Shown here: positions 53,799-64,000 of the stretch, piece by piece | How positions within the stretch are numbered: position 1 is the stretch's first letter | Layout of the letters: the number at the start of each line of letters is the position of its first letter | From: Saxidomus purpurata | Taxonomy: Eukaryota > Mollusca > Bivalvia > Venerida > Veneridae | NCBI GenBank assembly: GCA_022818135.1 | Contig: JAFMSR010000010.1 | Coordinates: 16,680,222 to 16,744,221, forward strand | Direction: 5' to 3' | DNA: 64,000 bases | Notes under the pieces: generated by a model | The model's database searches: none | Told to the model about the DNA's origin: nothing | Seen by the model: the letters and a program-made list of their open reading frames with translations, nothing else | Translations under genes and position numbers: made by a program

Positions 53799-56037
53799 CT
53801 GCATGAAATAGAGAAGATTTTAAAGTTTATCGTAAATCTTTCGCATGCTGGATGACAAAAATTATACATTTTAAAAACCAAAGGAAGGTGCCAAACTATT
53901 TTTACGTTTTTTCTGGTGCCAAATGATTGCTGTATGCGTGTTCATTAAGATTTTTCCAAGAAAGAAACTGATTAACGTTTTGCTTTCGTTCCATGTAAAA
54001 TCCTGCTTTCATCGGACGACTTTGAAGACACGAAATTCACATTTACAAAAGTACACTTCCCAATTTTAAAGGTTTCTTAACAACAAAAAAGTAAAACTGT
54101 TCCAGTTATTTGTTTTCTTGGCATCGGACGCACAAATGAAATCTGCTGGAAAGATCAGTTTCGGTCTGAAAAGCAACATTAGGAACTGATTGGCCAAAAA
54201 GATGGTTCCCGGATTGGGTGGAGAAAATGGTTCCCGGATGATCTGTGACGTGAACATATACCCATCCTGAAATATTCTGAAGGTATAAAAAAATGAAACT
54301 CATCAGCATCTCCCGTTGAGACGTATGATGCATTTTTAACGACATGCCTTGCTAAGTAGCACATTATAAAATGCGAATTAACTTTCGAACGGTTAGTTGT
54401 GTCGTGTGATAGCAACTCTCAGGTTTGTTGGACCCAAAGCTTACAGGTGTTATTTTGAATGGATTACAATTAATAAATAAGGGTAAGATTTATAAAAAAA
54501 TAAAAACAGCTTTATAGTGCAATATAGGAAACTAGTGCTGGAAGCCGTGTCCCGACAGATTGCTTTAATTAAATATGTTTGCGCGTTATATAATGAAGTC
54601 TACGTGCGTTAAACATATATTTTTTTAGTCAATTTGAGAACGTTTCAATGCATAAAAGGGAAAAAAATCGGCCTGTCATTCGGGAGAGGGGGGGACCTTA
54701 TGTTTTTCTTATAGATCTACCTATAGTTTTGTCAAGGGCTGAAAATTTCCCTCCAAAACCCAAAGAACTGGAAAATACTTGTACTAAATTTCCTTTTCAA
54801 CACTGCATCTGTTTTAACTTCTCAAATTTTAAAATACTACTTATATTTTATTATTTTCGTCTACTTTTAACAATTAAATTAACAATGATTGACGTAGCAC
54901 GTGCATACCTATAAACTACACGCGCAACTACAATACAGTAAGGACGTGTGTATGAGGATTCGGAACATTAGGAGTTAATTACGCTGAGATATTGAATACC
55001 GCTAATTAGCAGAGAGATTATTTATATAGCCAAACTAAATAAATTAGTTTAAATTAATTTCGAATGAATTTCTGGCTATATGTATACAGGAAATGTGCTT
55101 TGGGAAAAATGTAGAATGGTGGGCCTTTCATGCTTGTAGAAAATGTATGAAACCAGAAGACTTTTGCCTCCTTGTATTTGTACTGGACAGTATTCGGCGA
55201 ACAACTAAACTCTGAATACAAACACCGGCCAGTTAGAGTTGCATGTACAATCCTTGCGTGAAGAATTTAGACAAACTAGTTTGATACACGTATTCAGACC
55301 AAATCTGACGGAGTGGTGATATCAATTTCGTATATTGAAAATTATATGACTTTGATTTGTCAATGGAAATAGGACAGAATAAAACAGACATGAAAGAATG
55401 AGTGAGGAAAAATGTATTTGAGCGTGTGATGTGATTAATGAATTAAAGTATCTTAGAAAATCGCAATTTCAGTGGATGTTGTTTTCCCCATGGTAAGGAA
55501 TTAGAAACCCAATTCAACTTTAACATGGTGTCTTGAGGCACTGGGCGCCATTCGAAAATATAATTCGCCCACTGAAATGACATTTTCTAATGTGTTTTTA
55601 AAAGCATTAATGAAATGGAAGGACAGGCCTTGTCATAAAACAAAGCGATTAAGGAACATTAAAAAAGTATCCATAATTTACTGTTTTCTCTGGAGACAAC
55701 TTTATGGCATGTAATCTATTTCTGATACACGGTTGTGTGTGAAAATATTTATAGTATAAATGGATCTAATGCCATTAGTTTAAATGGACATTACCTGATA
55801 TTAACAAGGTACTGAAGTGTTTCAGGAATATTTATTTTTACTCTATCAACTGCATTTTGCCTTAGGGTAAGTATTAATATTCAGCTATGATGGCAACATT
55901 TGTCAGACAAATGTTTCCCGAGTGGAAAAGATTTTAATATTTATGCTAGTCCTACGGTTGTTTGTTATAGTCAAACCTGTATTAGCAGTACTTGGTGTTT
56001 TGAACAGACATTACCAGTATACTGCAGTCAGTGTATA

Positions 56038-57597
56038 TACTAGTATACGCTGTTATGCTAGTATAAGGTGTTATGGTAGTATAAGCTGTTATGGTAGTAT
56101 AAGCTGTTATGCTAGTATAAGGTGTTATGGTAGTATAAGGTGTTATGGTAGTATAAGCTGTTATGGTAGTATAAGCTGTTATGGTAGTATAATATGTTAT
56201 GCTAGTATAAGCTGTTATGGTAGTATAAGCTGTTATGCTAGTATAAGGTGTTATGGTAGTATAAGGTGTTATGGTAGTATAAGGTGTTATGGTAGTATAA
56301 GGTGTTATGCTACTATAAGGTGTTATGCTAGTATAAGCTGTTATGCTAGTATAAATTGTTATGCTAGTATAAGGTGTTATGCTACTATAAGGTGTTATGC
56401 TAGTATAAGGTGTTATGCTAGTATAAGGTGTTATGGTAGTATAAGATGTTATGCTAGTATAAGGTGTTATGCTAGTATAAGGTGTTATGCTAGTGTAAGG
56501 TGTTATGCTAGTGTAAGGTGTTATGGTAGTATAAGGTGTTATGCTAGTATAAAGTGTTATGCTAGTATAAGATGTTATGGTAGTATAAGATGTTATGGTA
56601 GTATAAGGTGTTATGCTAGTATAAGGTGTTATGCTAGTATAAGGTGTTATGGTAGTATAAGCTGTTATGGTAGTATAATATGTTATGCTAGTATAAGCTG
56701 TTATGGTAGTATAAGCTGTTATGCTAGTATAAGGTGTTATGGTAGTATAAGGTGTTATGGTAGTATAAGGTGTTATGGTAGTATAAGGTGTTATGCTACT
56801 ATAAGGTGTTATGCTAGTATAAGGTGTTATGGTAGTATAAGGTGTTATGCTACTATAAGGTGTTATGCTAGTATAAGCTGTTATGCTAGTATAAGGTGTT
56901 ATGCTAGTATAAGGTGTTATGCTAGTATAAGGTGTTATGCTAGTATAAGGTGTTATGCTAGTATAAGGTGTTATGCTAGTATAAGGTGTTATGCTAGTAT
57001 AAGGTGTTATGCTAGTGTAAGGTGTTATGGTAGTATAAGGTGTTATGCTAGTATAAAGTGTTATGCTAGTATAAGATGTTATGGTAGTATAAGATGTTAT
57101 GGTAGTATAAGGTGTTATGCTAGTATAAGGTGTTATGCTAGTATAAGGTGTTATGGTAGTATAAGCTGTTATGGTAGTATAAGGTGTTATGCTAGTATAA
57201 GGTGTTAATGGTAGTATAAGGTGTTATGGTAGTATAAGCTGTTATGCTAGTATAAGGTGTTATGGTAGTATAAGGTGTTATGGTAGTATAAGGTGTTATG
57301 CTAGTATAAGGTGTTATGCTAGTATAAGCTGTTATGGTAGTATAAGGTGTTACGGTAGTATAAGGTGTTATACTAGTATAAGGTGTTATGGTAGTATAAG
57401 GTGTTATTGTAGTATAAGGTGTTATGCTAGTATAAGGTGTTATGGTAGTATAAGGTGTTATGCTAGTATAAGGTGTTATGGTAGTATAAGGTGTTATGCT
57501 AGTATAAGCTGTTATGCTAATACAAGGTGTTATTCTAGTATAAGCTGTTATGCTAATATAAGGTGTTATGCTAGTACAAGGTGTTATGCTAGTACAA
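56038..57597 (+). repeat. 18-bp minisatellite, about 86 units (copy B)
   Basis: Same unit as in copy A but about four times longer. It shows higher-order structure: the rare variants TATAATATG (56187, 56673) and TATAAAGTG (56547, 57051) recur 486 and 504 bases apart, i.e. 27 and 28 units. An extra base near 57,207 breaks the long frame. Non-coding. Confidence 0.92.
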
Positions 57598-57738
57598 GAC
57601 CTTTTATTCAACTTTTTTCTGGCACATTTTTTTGTATTTTGCACGTATATATATATTTAAGGCATGACTGTTGTAATAATTTATTTATTCCTCAATTGTG
57701 AAAATTAAAGATGAATGATTAGTTGCTCTCCGGACTCA

Positions 57739-57845
57739 CTCCAGATGGAATCAACTTTGGAAAGACATGAAGTGGAAGCTCTGCACTGGTCAGGATCGAA
57801 CCGTTGACCCTGCACTCCTGTGGCAAACACTGGGCATAATGCCAG
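57739..57845 (-). repeat. tRNA-derived SINE head (copy B)
   Basis: Counterpart of 18676-18776, with the A-box half shortened (CAAACACTGGGCATAATGCC). Confidence 0.5.
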
Positions 57846-57981
57846 TTCTACAGAACTGTTTCTTGTACTATGTATTATAGCTAGGTGCTATATATAAGCA
57901 AAGCTTTAAATTAATTTACTTGTAACTTTGATTCCTAGATTGCATCCCATTCTTGTTTCAAACATAATGAATTTCAAAATA

Positions 57982-58160
57982 CAGTCAAACCTGTCTTTAG
58001 CAACCAGTCAAGGGATGTTTCCAATTTGGCCATTTAAAGTAGGTTACTGTTTAATACAGGTGTATTTCAGTATGAAGCTAGTCTATTGGGATACATCATT
58101 ACTGACATTTAAAGGCAGGTGGCTGCATAATTAAGGTAACCAATGACTAAGGTTCTACTG
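57982..58160. mobile_element. pogo-like MITE (copy B)
   Basis: Counterpart of 18910-19088, TA-flanked, starting CAGTCAAACCTGTC. Confidence 0.55.
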
Positions 58161-58985
58161 TATAATGGCAGCTGTTTAGTGAGGTTGGTCTGATGCCAGT
58201 TACACTCTCCTAGTTGCTAATAAAATTTTAAAATTCAAGAAATTTGATGTAACCTACGGGGATCTTTAATTACAATTATGTTTTGGATCAAACCTAAACT
58301 GCTGTACACTTTTAATACTCATTTTTAGTTATACCAAAGAACAAAAGTTCTTTATTTTTATTTTTTCATTTGTTATTTTTTATTTGGCTGTTGTTATTCT
58401 ATGGTTTGTGATGCCAAGGACATGATACAGCATTAAAGTAAAAATGCCAGCTGGCTGTCTACTGCTCCACACAATATGTTCTACAGTCCCTTGCTTACTG
58501 ATATGTAAATAAAAAAACTGCGAATTTACTGATACAGTGATAGAATAGGGCTCTACATGTATTTACTTTGTCTAAAATAATGTTGATGCATATATTTATG
58601 CCGCAACCTTCATGGAAAGTGTTGTAAGAAAGCATAGTATCATTGAAAAAAGTACTGCACTTAGTGTCTTTAACATATAATTTCTATTTAAAAAGCAAGT
58701 TTAGGAATGTTTTTTTGAAACAAATAATGGTCAGTTTCATCTGTAAGACATCTTTCTCAAATGGTAATATAAATGCTGCAAGTAAATATTGCAATATCCA
58801 GTGATCACTGGGCTTTAAAAAGAGTAGAATATAACACATCATAGAGGGCTGTTTTAATTTTTCTTCATAGCTTGTTTTTCTCTTTGCACAAGATTATAGT
58901 ACTGTTTCTGATCAGATGGGACCCTAAGGCTGTCTTTGTTGACAGGACTGGTAGTCTTTATTTGCGGGTATCTCTGCAACAGATA

Positions 58986-59170
58986 CAGTAAACTCCGTAT
59001 ATAACAACTCCGGATATAGCAACATTTCGGATACAAGCAACAAATTTTCTGGGCCCGATCTTTTTCCGTCTTAAAGTTTATGTAATATAAAAAAAAGTTT
59101 CATGAATATAACATACTCCGGATACAAGCAACAAATTCAAGTGGTCCAAAGGAGTTGCTTATATACAGTC
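58986..59170. mobile_element. pogo-like MITE (copy B)
   Basis: Counterpart of 20354-20536. Its right end keeps a better match (GTTGCTTATATACAG) to the left TIR than copy A does. Confidence 0.5.
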
Positions 59171-60796
59171 TATTGTAGTGTTCTTTTTATTCTCAGGTTA
59201 ATTTGGAGGTGGTCTTTTTAACACGGGTTTGACTGTATAATTATATAACATGGAAAACATATTAAATCTGTACACATCTGTGTAACAGCAACAGTACTCA
59301 TGTATGATATATTGAATTTTGAGCCATGATTTATTGATTTTAAGAAAAGAAAGCTGTTTCACTCTTACAATGATAAAGGTGGGAACATCAATCAAAATAC
59401 AAGGCACAAATCTTGTTAAAGGCAGGCAAGGAAGCAATTTCTTTTTTTTTATTTGAAGTAACATTTTTATTTTATTAGATACAGTAAAATGTGAACTTAC
59501 TGAACTGGACTAAAAGCAGCATGTTGTGCGATCAACACAAAAAGGGTCATAACACTGCCTTTGCTTTATATAAGTTGCCGCTGTATTGCATTGAACTGTT
59601 GATATTTTCTCTACAGGCCATACATAAAAGCAATAAAACAAAGCACAAGGTAAAGTTATCTTGCAGTAAACAGTGGGCATGTGGAGCACCTGTTGGGTAC
59701 ATCTGAGTGTTAAAAAAGAAAATATGTAAGGGGGCAAAAAAAAAAGATTACAATTTTCTCTTAAATGCACCGAAAATCTCTTAATGCTTATCTAGACATT
59801 TAGGTCAATGCCAGCTTTGTAGAATACTGATGAATTTCTGTAGTTTTTTCAGAATGTTTAAAACAAAAATGCAGCAACTTCATGTAGCATCTAGTCGAGG
59901 GATACTATATCTAGGTTATCATTCCTGTTAAGATACTTTATCTTATGGTAAATATTTAACAAGAATCTTATCTACATAGCCAGATAATTAGTTAGATAAG
60001 TATGCAAATAACTAGAACCTTTTCATATGCCTTACAGTTGATTTAGGATAATGTGAAAGTGACTTCGCTAATGGTCCAATACTACTGTGAAAATTCATTG
60101 AACAGTGCAAGGATTAAATCTTTTCTGTACATGCACAAGGTACTGTTTTATGCAATGGTTGCTTACAAGTTCCTGAAATAACTGTACCTGGTTACTTTGA
60201 GGCAGAACGTATGCAAACACATACAGTCAGACCTGTCTTAAGTAACCAGCAAAGTGATGCATCTACAGTGAACACTTAAAAGTAGGTGGCTGTCTAATAC
60301 AAGTGTTTGGATACATTAGTGTTGTGCTGCTAAAGATAGAGGGCTGTTTAATATAGGTGAATTAAATATGAAAATTATCAGTTTTGATTGGTAATTAGTG
60401 GCTGCCACTAACAGAAGGCAGTTTCCCCAACCATTGTTCCTTTGAAAGGACTGCGTCATGATATCTCTTTTTTTTATGCTCAACTGTTTGAGCATGGAAT
60501 GTTTTTCACCTGTAGCTTTGGGCACATAAAAGATTAGCACTTTTGAAAGTCATTTAAGAAAAAAAAATTCTTATACAAAGCATGTTAGAAATATTTCTAT
60601 TAAGAATTTATAAAATATTTTAGTATTATATAGGAGTAATTGTGCTTGCAAACAAAACCCTGTTTACCCAATGTTTTCTACTGATAAGAGATTAGTCCAG
60701 TGGGGCAGTGATCGGTAGTCTGTATTTTTGTACTGTAAATGATGTTTTTTAACGACCATAACTTTTTTAAAACAAATGAAATTTTAAAATGTTTTA

Positions 60797-63457
60797 CAAC
60801 GCGTTGCAGTTGGGTTTGCCCGCACGCTATCTTGGCAATCATTACAGTTATAATCTTACGTCACTCATAGCGCGAATTTGAAACTATTATTAGAGCTAGT
60901 TTATAGGTTAACTCCTCCCCATTCAAGGACATTTAGGTACGCGCGTTCACGTCGTCAAATTTGCTCCGCCCAAAAACTTGCACGGTAAGCTACTGAACGA
61001 TCTTCACTTTTAAATTTAATGCAAGTGGCAATCAGTATTTAGTAAGGTTGAATATAGGGTTCTTCGCGTATTTTGGAGTGACTTTGAGAGAAATTATATA
61101 GATCTAGACTATTTTATTTAAAATGTTGATTAATACTCCTTTAAACGAGATCTCTTTTAATCACAGCGATTGAGCTACGGTATCATTCATTGCATTTAAT
61201 TTAAGTGTACTACAAAGGAAGAGTCCCATTTAAAACCACCGAAATAGGGGTGTACCCGTCGTTCGTACAGGTCCGTCGTAAGTTTATGAATTATAATACA
61301 GGTAAATTATGTTTGCGGAACTTTACATAATTCATAATGACGTCTGGTGAACAAAAATATATTGTAATGCTTTTTTTCATAAAATGCGTTTTCAGTCAAT
61401 GTCAACGAAACCAACTAAATTTACGAAATTATCAATATTTGAGTACACCGATAATTGATATAGCAGCACCTATCTGTAAACGTGAAAAATAGGTTTGTCT
61501 CCGGCAGTACTGGAACTCTGAACCTTTATTTCGCAAAGTGTCAACACAAAAGCAAGGTCATGGGTAGTAGAAGTGTCGTATTCTACTGACATACTTGTAT
61601 CTAGTGCCGTATTCTACCAACATACTAGTATCTAGTGTCGTATTCTACTGACATATCACGTGCATCTGAAAATGCTTGCCTGCCAAAATCTTAACTTGTA
61701 TACAAGTGAATTTACGGTCATTTTCTGTTGTGTTATCACAACCAAGTTTCCTTTCTATACTGCAGACAGTGAACACAGATATGTTCGCTTATGAACTGTT
61801 TTTACTTTCAAAGTCAATGGTTTCTCCCTTCCTTCAATCTTCGGAGTGGGGTCGGGTTGTTGAGTCTGAGAAAAAATTCCAAACCAATGAACAGAGACGT
61901 AGTTACTTCGGACATAAAAATGAAATGGCAGGCATGGCAGTCGGACCGGTAGTTTATTGACGATTATCTAATTGATTGTACTTTATCTCATACATTTACA
62001 TGTATTTCCATTCTTTTATATGCCAACCCATAAAGTGTATGTTGGATGTCTAACAGTAAACTGTTACAGTTCGCAAGATGAGTGTAGGATACTGCACTCT
62101 GACCAATGCAATTTACAACCAGGTGTCACGCATGAGCGAAATGTTGGACACATGACTTCAGAGTTACACGATTACTCAAAACATTGTTTAACTCTTTGAC
62201 TAACTACAATTTTTTCGGCTACTGTTCACTTTTTGGTGCAGAAACATTCGACCAATGATAAAGAAAACATTTAAAGAGTCTGCGGGAGTCAAACATTTTG
62301 TTTTGCACTGACCGCTGTGTCGTCAGTGTCACTGAAGTAAAATGTACACACTTATCTTAGACTAATAAATCCTTGATATACTTATGCACACTAATTTATT
62401 TCCAGTGTCAATGGCTATCCACATATCCATAATTATGATAATCATTAGTAAAGTTCTAGGACATATGATTAACTCACGCATGCACGCGAGACGGTGAACT
62501 CACAAGAAGTTTTCGGAAAGACATTTAATGTACACATGTAATAATGTATAGTAATGTATATAGTAAATTGTACGTATACGAGAACTTGTGCATATTACTT
62601 ATACTTAAAATAAACAAAAACAAGTTATATGTGACGATTATGTTGGTGGAGTGCTGCTGTATATGTCCAACCGATAGTACAGCAGGGGTGTGGAATTCCT
62701 ATGTCCGACTTGTGTGACACGGGATTTTCTGCCGTCGGACAGGCGGATTTTTGTCCCGGTTGTCCGCTTTGAGGGGAAAATGAGAAACGAATAAATAATG
62801 TACGAAAGTCATGTTTACGCCGAGACCCTCTAGATATATTTGCACTAGATTCTATTGGGAAAACCTTTTAATTTTGAGAGCGCGCTGGTTGTGTTTTTCT
62901 GTTTTTTGTATGTACATGTATTCCCTCGTGGATTAGCCTCAATATTTCGACTGCAAGACAGACCCATTTTACAACTGACGTTACATCTAGTCTGTCTGGG
63001 TTTTTTTTTTGCTAAGGGCGGCCATCGTATATAGCAAAAAGCTCTTGCGCACAATTAGTTGGGCTACTCGTGGAGGTACGCAATAAAACTTTCATAGATC
63101 TAGTCCATTTCGTATGTTTGGAGAAAGTTCCATCTAGCTACTCCATTGTAATTAAAGTGCACATTAATATCTACAATATCCGATATTGATTCTGTCATGA
63201 CTTTAATTTTTTCTTTCCACGTTTTTCGGATCAAATGAGTGCATGAATGCGGTTTAGGCAGAACGTGACGTCAGAATCAAATAAAGACTGATCGCATGCG
63301 TCCCTATTTGGCCTTGTCATTGAAAGTACGGAGGGGAGGAGTTAACCGATATATACATGCTCTATTAATAGTTTCAGATTCGCCTTTGTGTGACGTAAGA
63401 TTGTAACTCTATTGATTGCTAAAACAGCGTAAGGGCAAACCCAACTGCAACGCGTTG
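60797..63457. mobile_element. 2.66-kb TIR element, copy B only, TA target duplication
   Basis: Ends CAACGCGTTGCAGTTGGG on both sides, with similarity continuing inward for about 145 bases (shared TTACGTCAC, TGAAACTATTA, GGTTAACTCCTCCCC). Copy A gives the empty site: TTTTATATAACTGG there becomes TTTTA-element-TATATTACTGG, a TA duplication. No transposase domain is recognised. Open frames at 61676-61960 and 61972-62199 match nothing I know. A 36-bp unit (GTCGTATTCTACTGACATA...) repeats three times near 61571-61657. Probably a long-TIR non-autonomous Tc1/mariner-superfamily element. Confidence 0.82.
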
Positions 63458-63894
63458 TATATTACTGGAAAGCTAATAAAATGTACACTTTATACATTTC
63501 AATTTTAGTTAAAATTCAAAATGAAAAATTAGCAACACGTAGCTTATACACTGTTTTCATCAATGTTTATAGCAGCAATAAGCCATTATGTAAAATCATG
63601 TGTCATTAAATACAGTATTTTTTTCAAGTGATATTTTAATATGAAGTTATGAGTACATGTATCAGTATTTCATAACTTTTTTAATTTTAAAAATCCTTGG
63701 GATAGCAAAAAAGTTATAAAAATGCAAAAATTCCTATCACATACATAAGCATTGCAAATAACTGTTATTGTCCACCGGCAATCTTATCAAAATTGCCGTG
63801 TGACATCACTGCGATCTCTCTTATTGAATCAAAGTTTGAGCACAAATCTGACTCAAGCATGAAAAAAGTTTATAACCACAGGGCCAAACTGCCA

Positions 63895-63995
63895 GCCTCT
63901 GTAAGAATTTGCCAGCTTTCTTACACAGTTAGGTCCATAGCTGGGCTTGAACACATAACTCTTGATCTGTGAGAGGTTTAGCACTGAAGGAAATT
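63895..63995 (-). repeat. tRNA-derived SINE (copy B)
   Basis: Counterpart of 22395-22510, slightly diverged (TGTGTTCAAGCCC in place of TGTGTTTGAGCCC). Confidence 0.5.
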
Positions 63996-64000
63996 CTGCA

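Larger units (their letters stand above)
49599..64000 (+). repeat. Duplicated block, copy B
   Basis: Colinear with 11,627-22,517. Relative to copy A it has normal sequence in place of the homopolymer tract, a minisatellite of about 86 units, no fold-back insertion, about 185 extra bases at 60,052-60,238, and a 2.66-kb TIR element at 60,797-63,457. These indels account for the whole length difference. Confidence 0.93.

Noticed and set aside
57192..57644. Thr/Pro-rich repeat protein on the minus strand
   Set aside because: Antisense reading of the same minisatellite.

Overview
The window is animal genomic DNA, most likely from a bivalve mollusc. It is AT-rich and has spliced genes with long introns. 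It is crowded with MITEs, tRNA-derived SINEs, a LINE remnant, and repeats built from tandem units of about 150-180 bp closed by a GC-rich terminal hairpin, a form known from bivalve pearl/Helitron-type repeats. The animal assignment is firm because a RAD51AP1 ortholog and a rhodopsin-class GPCR are present. The bivalve assignment is an inference from repeat style and apparent heterozygosity.

Layout. (1) 1-4.1 kb: a nearly complete pogo/Tigger-type DNA transposon with an intact, once-spliced transposase gene. (2) 4.1-11.6 kb: non-coding, with a diverged tandem duplication, one copy of which carries a MITE. (3) 11.6-22.5 kb: copy A of a long duplicated block. It holds a small gene for a 139-residue Cys-cluster protein, an 18-bp minisatellite, SINEs and MITEs. 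(4) 23.9-24.9 kb: an intronless GPCR coding exon of the Moody/Tre1/melatonin-receptor-like type. (5) 26.9-47.1 kb, minus strand: a complete RAD51AP1-type DNA-repair gene, assembled here from nine exons in consistent phase (431 codons). It has a tandemly duplicated exon, and its introns are packed with nested repeats. (6) 47.1-49.1 kb: non-coding flank. (7) 49,099-49,598: a gap of exactly 500 N. (8) 49.6-64 kb: copy B of the block in (3), same orientation, running off the window.

Copies A and B differ by a few percent plus large indels: a 2.66-kb TIR element only in B, about 86 versus 22 minisatellite units, a 0.43-kb fold-back insertion only in A, and a homopolymer tract in A replacing ordinary sequence in B. 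Because copy B starts exactly at a scaffold gap, the simplest reading is that the second allele was scaffolded next to the first. A real segmental duplication is not excluded.

The genes do not form a functional cluster. The most informative points are the RAD51AP1 gene model (duplicated exon, retrotransposon-supplied splice acceptor, candidate UIM and SIM motifs), the intact transposon, the A/B comparison, the conserved Cys-cluster protein, and a short exon-like segment resembling the first helix of ethylene-binding sensors.
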